Both the position numbers and the translations under genes were made by a program. DNA of 36,713 bases from JAFGKK01 sp964521085 (GTDB lineage: Bacteria; Chloroflexota; Anaerolineae; Anaerolineales; RBG-16-64-43), in NCBI GenBank assembly GCA_964521085.1, contig CAZFPL010000027.1, forward strand, positions 1 to 36,713. The letters are read 5' to 3'. Below are positions 20,709 through 27,540 of this stretch, one piece after another. The stretch's first letter is position 1; each line of letters opens with the position of its first letter. The notes beneath the pieces were generated by a model, which did not search any database, was not told where the DNA came from, and saw only the letters and a list, made by a program, of their open reading frames with translations.

Positions 20709-21656
20709 ATGAGAACGGCTTTCTCCCGGGCAATCCTTTTCGCCTTGCCCGCCCTCTGCTTTCCCCTGATCGGAATCACCGAGTCATTTCCGGCCGGCGG
20801 CTCTTCCACGCCGTCTCCGATGGATACCCCGACCTCGGGTCCGACTCCGGCGCCTGCGTCGCCCACTCCCACCGTGCTCACCACGACGCCGACACCCATC
20901 GAACCGCGGCATTTTGCGAGCGGCTTCAGCGAAGACTGGGTGATCGAGGAAACGGATCAAATGGACCGCAGTCCCAGTCCGGATTGGTGGGTCAACTCGG
21001 GCGCCTGGTTTCTGCAACAGGGCGGGGTGGGCAGCACGTGGATCGGAGAAACTCCGGCCGACTCCCGATGGAGGGAATTGTACAACCGCTCCAATCCCCG
21101 GGATACCGATCATGGAACACACCCGCAGAATCTGTTTCGACTCATCACCCGAAGCGAGTGGCTTGCTCCCACACAGCAGATTTATTTTCGGATAGTCGGG
21201 GATAATTTAAGCACCAGCGCGAACCGGGAGAAATCCAACGGGGTGCTCCTGTTCAGCCGTTACCGAGACGGGGAGAATTTGTATTACGCGGGCGTGCGCG
21301 TGGACGGATTCGCCGTGATCAAGAAAAAATCCGGCGGCATCTATGTCACGCTGGCGGAAGCGCCGCTCTATCCCGGGACCTACAACCGAGCCACCCTGCC
21401 GAACCTGATCCCCCACAAAGCCTGGATCGGCCTGCGCACGGTGATGCGTGCAGAGGGGAACAAGATCACGATTTTGCTGTATACCGATCTGGACCAAAGC
21501 GGCTTCTGGGTGCTGGCGCTTCAGACGGAGGACATCGTCGATCCGGCTGCGCCTCTGGCGCAAACCGGGTACGCGGGAATTCGAACGGACTTTATGGATG
21601 TGGAATTTGACGACTACTATATCGAGGAACCGCTTGCGGAGACAATCGCGGGATGA
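20709..21656 (+). CDS. Secreted lectin-like (concanavalin-type) protein with Thr/Pro linker
   Basis: 315 residues. A signal peptide (about 1-28) is followed by a Pro/Thr/Ser-rich linker (about 30-70) and a single beta-sandwich domain. Alternating strands such as GVLLFSRYRDGENLYYAGVRVDGFAVIKKKSGG, and the closing DVEFDDYYIEE, resemble DUF1080/LamG-like glycan-binding domains. The same kind of domain ends the deacetylase just upstream and makes up the lipoprotein at 25880-26512. No catalytic residues can be assigned. It probably binds a polysaccharide at the cell surface (inference). It converges on recF with only 7 bases between the stop codons and no terminator hairpin. Confidence 0.72.
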   Translation: MRTAFSRAILFALPALCFPLIGITESFPAGGSSTPSPMDTPTSGPTPAPASPTPTVLTTTPTPIEPRHFASGFSEDWVIEETDQMDRSPSPDWWVNSGAWFLQQGGVGSTWIGETPADSRWRELYNRSNPRDTDHGTHPQNLFRLITRSEWLAPTQQIYFRIVGDNLSTSANREKSNGVLLFSRYRDGENLYYAGVRVDGFAVIKKKSGGIYVTLAEAPLYPGTYNRATLPNLIPHKAWIGLRTVMRAEGNKITILLYTDLDQSGFWVLALQTEDIVDPAAPLAQTGYAGIRTDFMDVEFDDYYIEEPLAETIAG

Positions 21657-21663
21657 AACAGGG

Positions 21664-22896
21664 TCAGACGGTTTTTTTCAGGGAATACGGTTTCAACGTT
21701 CCGCCCTCCACCCACCAGGCCTGGGCGCGCTCGCGGTAACCGACCGGAAGCATTTCCGGATCGCTGGCGGTGGTGAACACCTGATCGGCGCGTTCCAAAT
21801 CTCCGAGCAAGTCCTCGCGCCGGCGGATATCCAACTCCGAAAACACCTCGTCCAGCAGCAGCACCGGCCACTCGCCGCCGCGCGCGCGCAGCCATTCCAC
21901 TTCCGCGAGCTTGAGCGCCAGGAGTGCCGTGCGCGCCTGGCCGCGCGACCCATACGAAGTCAGGTCGATTCCATTCGCCAGAAAACGCACTTCGTCGCGG
22001 TGCGGGCCGGCGATCGTCACCCCGCGGCGGATCGAAAGGTCCCGGCTTCTGCGCAGAGAATCTAGGAACATCCCCCGCACCTCGTCCAGCTTCCATTTTG
22101 TGTGATCCACCGCGGCATCGATCGGCAGTTCCCGCTGCGGCTCGTCCGTGTCCCCCTGCGGATATGCCGGATCCCATGCCGGGCAGTAGCGGATGTGCAA
22201 GGATTCCGCTCCGTGCGTCAGCCTCCGGTGCAGCGGAGCCGCCAGGGTTTCGATCTCGGCCAGCGCGCGCGCCCGTCCCAGGAGCAGCGCCGAACCGGAT
22301 GCCGCGAGCGGCTCATCCCATACATCCAATTGCGAACTCTCCCCATCGCCTTCCTGCAGGGACCGCAACAGCGCGTTTCTTTGGGTGAGCGCATGGTGAT
22401 ATTCCCACATCGCGGAGCGGTAGGAAGTATCGGCCTGGGCCACCGCCTCGTCCAGATGGCGGCGGCGGTCGCCGGGCGCGCCGTCAATCACGCGCAGTTC
22501 CTGCGGCAGGAACAGCAGCGCACGGAAGACGCCCGGCAGTTCGGAGGGTTTGCGCCGGATGGAGTTGACGAGAATGTCTTTGCGGAAGCGCTGCTGGCCG
22601 TCGGCGGCGCGTTCGTAGAACAGCCGCAGCTCCAGATGGATCGATCCCGTCCGGTCCTCCGCCTCCGCCTCCAGGCGGGCGTAGGGCTGCTCCTCCCGCA
22701 AGGCCAGGAAATTGATCAATTGCCGGTCGTTCTCCGCCAGCGGCGAACGGGCGTGAGTGAACAGGTAAACGGCTTCCAGAAGCGATGTTTTTCCCTGCGC
22801 ATTCGGGCCGGCCAGCAGGATCGCGCCGCGCGGGAAGGCGGTTTCCAGGCGGATGTAGTTGCGGAAGTTAGCGAGGGAAAGACGGACGATGCGCAT
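21664..22896 (-). CDS. recF: DNA replication and repair protein RecF
   Basis: A 410-residue SMC-like ATPase that helps load RecA at gaps. Walker A is GPNAQGKT (30-37), the ABC signature lies in YGSRGQARTALLALKLAE, and Walker B with D-loop is VLLLDEVFSELD. The N-terminal MRIVRLSLANFRNY is the family's usual beginning, so ATG 22896 was chosen over an upstream frame to 22992. It is not next to dnaA, dnaN or gyrB as in many bacteria, although such separation occurs in Chloroflexota. An extended -10 box lies 13 bases upstream. Confidence 0.94.
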   Translation of the reverse strand: MRIVRLSLANFRNYIRLETAFPRGAILLAGPNAQGKTSLLEAVYLFTHARSPLAENDRQLINFLALREEQPYARLEAEAEDRTGSIHLELRLFYERAADGQQRFRKDILVNSIRRKPSELPGVFRALLFLPQELRVIDGAPGDRRRHLDEAVAQADTSYRSAMWEYHHALTQRNALLRSLQEGDGESSQLDVWDEPLAASGSALLLGRARALAEIETLAAPLHRRLTHGAESLHIRYCPAWDPAYPQGDTDEPQRELPIDAAVDHTKWKLDEVRGMFLDSLRRSRDLSIRRGVTIAGPHRDEVRFLANGIDLTSYGSRGQARTALLALKLAEVEWLRARGGEWPVLLLDEVFSELDIRRREDLLGDLERADQVFTTASDPEMLPVGYRERAQAWWVEGGTLKPYSLKKTV

Positions 22897-22909
22897 AAAA
22901 ACCCATTGG

Positions 22910-22918
22910 ATTTTAGCA
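22910..22918 (-). promoter_or_regulatory. Extended -10 promoter element of recF
   Basis: Minus strand TGC-TAAAAT (TGn extended -10 pattern), ending 13 bases before the recF ATG. The predicted start site is about 6 bases before the ATG, giving an almost leaderless mRNA; no Shine-Dalgarno is seen. The -35 match is weak, as is common for extended -10 promoters. Confidence 0.45.
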
Positions 22919-22985
22919 CAGCCGCGTATCCCGGTTCCTGGTTCCCGCCTTCCCGAACAGATGCGTGGAATTTCGAAACCGCACC

Positions 22986-23013
22986 TTGACAATGTCCCAA
23001 TCCATGCTATTAT
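22986..23013 (+). promoter_or_regulatory. Sigma-70 promoter of the padR-DUF2812 pair
   Basis: TTGACA (22986-22991), a 16-base spacer, TATTAT (23008-23013). The predicted start site near 23020 falls inside the inverted repeat described next, so a repressor bound there would block transcription. Confidence 0.65.
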
Positions 23014-23072
23014 ATCGGTTGCCGTTATAGCGTTGTCCGCTACAGCGACTACCGGTACAACGATAACCGATA
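23013..23072. promoter_or_regulatory. Candidate operator region upstream of padR
   Basis: Two nested imperfect inverted repeats: TATCGGTTGCCG (23013-23024) with CGATAACCGATA (23061-23072), 10 of 12 pairing, and GTTATAGCG (23024-23032) with CGCTACAGC (23038-23046), 7 of 9. They start at the -10 box and run through the predicted start site. PadR proteins usually repress their own operon, which makes this the likely binding site; the exact half-site cannot be told. Confidence 0.5.
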
Positions 23073-23087
23073 CAAAGGACGGTAACC

Positions 23088-23414
23088 GTGCCCAAAGCCG
23101 ATGACATCCAAAAATACCTGCCCCTGACGGAATCCATGTACTACGTCATGCTCACCCTGATGGAGCCGCTGCACGGATATGGGGTGATGCAGAAGGTGGA
23201 CGCGATCAGCCGTGGAACCGTCGCCATCGGCCCCGGGACGCTGTATGGGATGTTCACCAGTTTCGAATCGGAAGGGTTGATCGTGATGGTGAAGGAAGAG
23301 GAACGCCGAAAGAGCTATCTCCTGACCGCCAAAGGCAAGCGCGTCCTCGCGCGCCAGATCGAGCGGCTGGAGATCATGCTTAAAAACGCCGCCGAGATTA
23401 AGAACCGGCTGTAA
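23088..23414 (+). CDS. PadR-family transcriptional regulator
   Basis: 108 residues. The PadR winged helix-turn-helix spans about 15-85: YYVMLTLMEPLHGYGVMQKV, the family GTLYGMFTSFESEGLI motif in the recognition/wing region, and RRKSYLLTAKGKRVL. A short C-terminal helix for dimerisation follows (PadR-s2 type). The start is GTG at 23088 with AAAGGA upstream. It precedes a DUF2812 membrane protein by 22 bases, a pairing widely seen for PadR regulators, so it probably controls this pair and itself through the operator region upstream. Confidence 0.92.
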   Translation: MPKADDIQKYLPLTESMYYVMLTLMEPLHGYGVMQKVDAISRGTVAIGPGTLYGMFTSFESEGLIVMVKEEERRKSYLLTAKGKRVLARQIERLEIMLKNAAEIKNRL

Positions 23415-23436
23415 AGGAGAAGTCAAGGAGTTGAAT

Positions 23437-23979
23437 ATGGCAACCGAAACGTGTTGGAAATTTCGATGGTTTTGGGCCTGGCAGGATGAGCGGGAAGAAG
23501 CCTGGCTGGGAAGCATGTCACGGGAAGGATGGCACCTTTCGGAGTTCGGATTTCCCGGTGTGTACTACTTCCGAAAAGGCGAACCGAAAAATTTTGTCTA
23601 CCGCCTGGATTTTCAAACCTCGCGCATGAAGGACCGGGAGGCTTATCTGCAGCTGTTCCGCGACGCCGGCTGGGAACATCTGGGGAATATGTCCGCCTGG
23701 GAATACTTCCGCAAGGAAGCACGGCCCGGCGAGGAGCCCGAGATTTTCACCGATCCGGAATCGAAGATCCAGAAATACCAGCGGGTCCTGCGGTTCCTGG
23801 TCATCTTTTTTCCAATTCTGTTCATACTTTTCAGCACGAGCTGGAGGCATCTCGCGGAAAGAGGGCCGATGGGCACTGTTTTCTTGTGCATCACAATGAG
23901 CATTCTGCTGCTGTATATTGTCGGTACGCTGGGAATCTTCCTCCGGATAAGCAAACTTAAAACCACAATACGAAAATAA
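23437..23979 (+). CDS. DUF2812 membrane protein
   Basis: 180 residues. The N-terminal soluble part has the DUF2812 pattern (FRWFWAWQDEREEAWLGSMSREGWHL, with AGWEHLG and WEYFRK later) and is followed by two membrane helices (about 118-137 and 149-171). Function is unknown; the family is nearly always encoded beside a PadR regulator. AAGGAG lies 6 bases before the ATG at 23437, which decides the start over a TTG two codons earlier. Confidence 0.88.
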   Translation: MATETCWKFRWFWAWQDEREEAWLGSMSREGWHLSEFGFPGVYYFRKGEPKNFVYRLDFQTSRMKDREAYLQLFRDAGWEHLGNMSAWEYFRKEARPGEEPEIFTDPESKIQKYQRVLRFLVIFFPILFILFSTSWRHLAERGPMGTVFLCITMSILLLYIVGTLGIFLRISKLKTTIRK

Positions 23980-24003
23980 AACTGGAGACCTCAACCTTTC
24001 CTA

Positions 24004-24104
24004 GCCTCCTCTCCCCAATCCCTCTCCCCCTTCCCGCGTTAGGGAAGGGGAGAGGGAGGCCGGAGACATTATGATCTGCTAGGGCGACGGCGGGGAGAGG
24101 GAGC
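24004..24104. repeat. Family C CCCTCTCC-type palindrome
   Basis: Central hairpin of CCCTCTCCCCCTTCCC with GGGAAGGGGAGAGGG (about 24020-24056, 6-base loop, one bulge), followed by a second GGGGAGAGGG near 24091-24101 that can pair with the first CCTCTCCCC. It lies in the 246-base convergent gap between the DUF2812 gene and the exonuclease gene. The remaining ~120 bases (24105-24225) hold nothing I can name. Confidence 0.7.
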
Positions 24105-24225
24105 CAGGACAGATGCAGAGGGGAATCAAGCCTGACACGGTGATCTTGCGTAATAAATTAAATTGGTGATACTTCACACTCCCATGAGGTGAGCTTTTCC
24201 CTCTTCGAATATTCATCAAGACAAA

Positions 24226-25485
24226 CTACGACCGCGAAGCACGAACCCCCGATTTCCGGCTTTTGCTTTTTAATTTCTTTTCCAATCGTTTCAAGCGGTG
24301 AGCCACCGCCCGTTCGACTTCGCGCCGGCGGTGTGCGTCGGGGATGGATTCGGACGCGGTGCATGCGAATTCCGCCCAGCGCATCGCCGATCCAAGATCC
24401 CGCATGCGCCATTCGTAGAACTTGGCCAGTTCCACGCACGGCAGGGGATCGTCCGGCGCGGTCGCATGCCAGTTCTCCCAAAATTCCGCCGCCTTCTCGA
24501 TCTCCCCGCCCGCCTTAAGCAAATTCGCCAATCCTTCCAGCGCGCGCACCCGTTCCTCCCCGGCCAGGTCGGCTCCGAGTGCGGTGCGGAAACCCTCCTC
24601 GGCGAGAGTAATCCGGCCGAGGCCGCGATAGACAAACGCCATCGCCAGCGCATCGAGCGGATCATCGAATTCGGCCGGCGGCCGCCGGTAGCGCTCGATC
24701 ACTTCCGCCGCAAGGACCGCCATCGAAAGGATGTCCTGGGCGTTGTGATAAAGCACGCCCGCCATCAAATTCGGATCGTTCGTTTGCAGATACTCGCGAT
24801 ACAAATATGGTATCAGGCCGCCGGGGACATCCTCCGACGACCGGCGCACGTCCAGCAAATCCGTCTCCAGACTGCGCAAGGCGCAGGATTCTAGACGGCG
24901 GCTCCACAGCCGGCGGGCGTGGGTCAGCAGGTCGAAGTGGGCGATCCGGGTCAGGGCGTCGAACCGCCGCAACCGTTGCGCGGCGCGCGATTGCAGGATC
25001 GGTACGTCAAAGACGCGCCCGTTGAAGGTGACCAGCGCTTTCTGGGACTCCATTTCCGCCAGGGAGGCTTCGAGCATCGCCGCTTCGCCGGACGGATCCG
25101 GTAGAAAATATTGGCGCAGCACAAACCCATCGGCGGCGTAGAATCCGGTGCCGACCAGAAACGCCATTGTCCCGGCTCCCCCCGCCAACCCGGTGGTCTC
25201 GGTGTCCATGAAGATCATGTCCGCGGGCAGTGTGCCTACCGGAATTTCCAGGGTGTCTGGCAGGGGCGATGTTTCGAGGAATTGCGAAAGCGTCCGACTC
25301 CCGTGCCGCCAATCCGCGGCGTATTTAAACTCGGCAATAAAGTATGATCCGATCGGTGTGACAACTTCTTGTCCGGGCCAATCGACAGGGATCGCGCGCG
25401 CCTTCCGGACGGGCGGCGGCAATGTGGAAGCCGGCTTCAACCCGGCTTGGCGGAGTCGCGCGCGGAGTGCGGAAAGATCTTTCAT
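24226..25485 (-). CDS. YprB-type RNase H-like exonuclease with TPR-like C-terminus
   Basis: 419 residues. The N-terminal half is a ribonuclease-H-like (DEDD) exonuclease domain of the YprB kind: DTETTG (Asp94, Glu96), FNGRVFDVPIL near 153-163, and YHNAQDILSM near 245-254 supply the acidic residues. The C-terminal ~130 residues are helical repeats with TPR spacing (LAMAFVYRGLGRITLAEEGFRTAL and following), ending in a Lys/Arg/Ser-rich tail. It probably acts on nucleic acid 3' ends; the substrate is unknown. The start is ATG 25485 (MKDLSALRARL), the expected N-terminus. The gene stands alone in a convergent position with the padR pair. Confidence 0.82.
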   Translation of the reverse strand: MKDLSALRARLRQAGLKPASTLPPPVRKARAIPVDWPGQEVVTPIGSYFIAEFKYAADWRHGSRTLSQFLETSPLPDTLEIPVGTLPADMIFMDTETTGLAGGAGTMAFLVGTGFYAADGFVLRQYFLPDPSGEAAMLEASLAEMESQKALVTFNGRVFDVPILQSRAAQRLRRFDALTRIAHFDLLTHARRLWSRRLESCALRSLETDLLDVRRSSEDVPGGLIPYLYREYLQTNDPNLMAGVLYHNAQDILSMAVLAAEVIERYRRPPAEFDDPLDALAMAFVYRGLGRITLAEEGFRTALGADLAGEERVRALEGLANLLKAGGEIEKAAEFWENWHATAPDDPLPCVELAKFYEWRMRDLGSAMRWAEFACTASESIPDAHRRREVERAVAHRLKRLEKKLKSKSRKSGVRASRS

Positions 25486-25603
25486 AAAAAACTCATTAAT
25501 TATGTGCGAAGCGTTTCGATGAAGCCGCGTAACGAACGCGTAAAAAACATTTCACGGATGCGATTATACGATAACCGTCCCCCCGTTCGTATGACATTCG
25601 ACA

Positions 25604-25632
25604 ATGACAAGGTGCGGAAAGAGACCTATATT
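25604..25632 (+). promoter_or_regulatory. Promoter-like sequence in the divergent region
   Basis: ATGACA (5 of 6 to TTGACA, 25604-25609), a 17-base spacer, TATATT (5 of 6 to TATAAT, 25627-25632). The predicted start near 25639 lies about 240 bases before the lipoprotein start and directly before two hairpins. Confidence 0.45.
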
Positions 25633-25638
25633 GTTCTT

Positions 25639-25710
25639 GCACGCTGAGTTGTCGGAAACAACTCCTCCTCTTTGGGCAAACCTCCGTCGGAACTGAGCCG
25701 GCGGAGGTTT
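25639..25710 (+). ncRNA. Candidate small RNA or structured leader
   Basis: Downstream of the promoter-like sequence are a hairpin AGTTGT/ACAACT (25647-25663) and a stronger one, AAACCTCCG/CGGAGGTTT (25678-25710, 9-base perfect arms with an extra CGG/CCG pairing inside). The second stem ends in TTT followed by CATATTT, a poor but possible terminator. This could be a ~75-base small RNA or an attenuator in the leader of the lipoprotein gene. I know no named family that matches. Confidence 0.25.
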
Positions 25711-25879
25711 CATATTTCCGCCGGAATTCCTCCAAGCATTCCGCATCCGGTTTTGGGATTTTCCGTTTCACGCCGAGGAGGATCCTGACGCTTTTCATAT
25801 TGCCACATTGCTCCAAGTGTTGTATTCTTTACTCCTCTTCCGCTTCACGGCCAATCCCATCCCGCGGATGGACCTCGAG

Positions 25880-26512
25880 ATGATAAGACCACGGATCTGT
25901 TTTTTTCTGCTTCCCTTTTTGCTTGCCGGATGCGGCATCTGGAGTATGCCCCAGGGCGACGTGTATTTCCAGGATGATTTTTCCAATTCCTCCAGCGGCT
26001 GGGACCGGGTGCAGGGGGCGGACGGCGTGACGGATTACGCCGACGGCGGCTACCGTCTTTTTTCCGCGACCCCCAATTACTACATGTGGGCCACCCCCGG
26101 CCGGGATTTCGCCGACGACGTGCGGATCGAAGTGGACGTGACGAAGAAGGACGGCCCGGATTCGGACGTTTTCGGCGTGTTGTGCCGCTATCAGGACGCG
26201 AAGAATTTTTACATCCTGATGATCTCCGGCGACGGCCAGGCCGGTATCGCCAAACGAAGCTCCGCCGGCGACCTGGTCATGCTTTCGGGAGAATCGCTGA
26301 AATCCAATCCGGGCATCCATCCGGGTTTGGCAGACAATCATCTCCGCGCCGATTGCATCGGCGCCAGCCTGTCGCTCTTCGTCAACGAGCTTCTGGTCGC
26401 CACCGCCACGGATGTGGAGTTCTCCGGCGGAGATGCCGGGCTCTGGCTGGGGGCGTATGATCTCCCGGGATCGGATCTCTTCTTCGATAATTTCATAGTA
26501 CGAAAACCGTAA
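25880..26512 (+). CDS. Lipoprotein with lectin-like (concanavalin/DUF1080-type) domain
   Basis: 210 residues. A signal peptide with the lipobox LLAGC (lipidated Cys18) is followed almost directly by a beta-sandwich domain starting YFQDDFSNSSSGWD and closing DLFFDNFIVRKP, the typical edges of the concanavalin-like glycan-binding fold. GVLCRYQDAKNFYILMISGDGQAGI matches the repeated strand pattern of the deacetylase C-terminus and of the protein at 20709-21656. The start is uncertain: ATG 25880 gives the best signal peptide, ATG 25868 would add four residues; neither has a clear ribosome-binding site. Ligand unknown. Confidence 0.75.
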   Translation: MIRPRICFFLLPFLLAGCGIWSMPQGDVYFQDDFSNSSSGWDRVQGADGVTDYADGGYRLFSATPNYYMWATPGRDFADDVRIEVDVTKKDGPDSDVFGVLCRYQDAKNFYILMISGDGQAGIAKRSSAGDLVMLSGESLKSNPGIHPGLADNHLRADCIGASLSLFVNELLVATATDVEFSGGDAGLWLGAYDLPGSDLFFDNFIVRKP

Positions 26513-26522
26513 AGTTTCTGTC

Positions 26523-26632
26523 CCAACCTCCTCTCCCAGCCCTCTCCTCCTTCCCGAGTTTCGGGAAGGGGGAGAGGGTGGCCATACCCTCGATGGTTTC
26601 CCGTGGGTACGGCCGAGAGAGGGGATTAGGAT
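26523..26632. repeat. Family C palindrome with a second hairpin
   Basis: Main hairpin of CCTCTCCTCCTTCCCGA (26540-26556) with TCGGGAAGGGGGAGAGG (26560-26576), 3-base loop. It is followed by a second hairpin GGCCATACCC / GGGTACGGCC (about 26580-26613) and then GAGAGAGG, which can pair with the CCTCTC at the left edge to close a branched structure. It sits in front of hisF and could be a leader structure or the 3' end of the lipoprotein message. Confidence 0.7.
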
Positions 26633-26649
26633 GGCTTCAAGGAGCCTTC

Positions 26650-27414
26650 ATGCCGACTATTAAAATCATGCCCTGCCTGGATATGAAGAACGGCCGCGTG
26701 GTCAAAGGGATTCACTTCGTGGATATTAAAGAGGCGGGCGACCCCGTGGAGAACGCCGCACTCTATCAGAAGGAGGGTGCGGATGAATTGGCGATGCTGG
26801 ATATCGCCGCGACGCTGGAGAACCGGAAGACCCGGTTGGAGTGGGTGAAGGACGTCTCCTCCGTCATCACCATCCCGCTTACCGTGGGCGGTGGAATCTC
26901 ATCCCTGGAGGATATCGACCTTCTTCTGGATGCCGGCGCCAGTAAAGTCTCGATGAACAGCGCGGCGGTCAAGCGGCCGGCGTTGGTAGGCCAGTCCGCC
27001 AAGCAGTTCGGTTCGGCCTGCATCACGGTGGCCATCGACGGTAGGCGGAATGCCGCGATGCCTTCGGGCTTCGAAGTGGTGATCTCCGGCGGCACGCAGG
27101 CGGTGGAGAAGGATGCAGCGCAGTGGGCCCGGGAGTGCCAGGATCTGGGCGCCGGCGTGATCCTTCCGACCAGCATGGACGGCGATGGAACGCAGGCGGG
27201 ATACGATCTTGCATTCACCCGCGCCATATCCCAGGCGGTTACGGTTCCGGTGGTGGCATCCGGCGGCGCCGGGAAGCTCGAGGATTTCTACGACGCCGTG
27301 GAAAAGGGAGGGGCGAGCATCCTGCTGGCGGCATCGGTATTCCACTTCCGGATCCTGAGTATCCGCCAGGTGAAGGAATATCTTCGTGACAAAGGTTTGA
27401 GCGTGGCTCTATAG
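26650..27414 (+). CDS. hisF: Imidazole glycerol phosphate synthase, cyclase subunit HisF
   Basis: A 254-residue (beta/alpha)8 barrel of histidine biosynthesis that forms imidazole glycerol phosphate and AICAR from PRFAR with ammonia from HisH. Both catalytic aspartates are present at their standard positions (Asp11 in PCLDMKNGRVVKG, Asp130 in VAIDGRR). The phosphate-binding loops TVGGGIS and VVASGGAGKLEDF are intact. The loop TSMDGDGTQAGYDL has Gly where most HisF have Arg (TSMDRDGT). AAGGAG lies about 6 bases before the ATG at 26650; the longer frame starts inside a repeat and is rejected. No other his gene is nearby, so it is detached from a his operon. Confidence 0.93.
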   Translation: MPTIKIMPCLDMKNGRVVKGIHFVDIKEAGDPVENAALYQKEGADELAMLDIAATLENRKTRLEWVKDVSSVITIPLTVGGGISSLEDIDLLLDAGASKVSMNSAAVKRPALVGQSAKQFGSACITVAIDGRRNAAMPSGFEVVISGGTQAVEKDAAQWARECQDLGAGVILPTSMDGDGTQAGYDLAFTRAISQAVTVPVVASGGAGKLEDFYDAVEKGGASILLAASVFHFRILSIRQVKEYLRDKGLSVAL

Positions 27415-27434
27415 ATTGCTTTTTTGGGTTTGTG

Positions 27435-27521
27435 CACGGAATGCACTGAAAAGAGCCGAATACACCGAAACCCATTAAGAAAAAATCGGTGAAATCTATG
27501 ATCTTTTCGGTGTAATCCGTG
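27435..27521. repeat. Family B palindromic element, copy 2
   Basis: 20-base arms, 27435-27454 and 27502-27521 (CACGGAATGCACTGAAAAGA and its imperfect complement, 17 of 20), with an inner CACCGA/TCGGTG pair (about 27463-27492). It lies between hisF and mtaB, ending 19 bases before the mtaB start codon. Confidence 0.72.
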
Positions 27522-27540
27522 TCCAAAAAAGTCATGGATC

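Larger units (their letters stand above)
25486..25879. other. Gene-free divergent region, 394 bases
   Basis: The longest N-free stretch without a gene. It separates the minus-strand exonuclease gene from the plus-strand lipoprotein gene. It holds a minus-strand TATAAT (25563-25568, 77 bases before the exonuclease ATG), a plus-strand promoter-like sequence (25604-25632) and two hairpins (25647-25663 and 25678-25710). The reading frames in it lack ribosome-binding sites and recognisable families. Confidence 0.6.

Noticed and set aside
24107..24225. Regulatory structure upstream of the 24226 stop
   Set aside because: No hairpin with a T-tract or other defined motif could be found.
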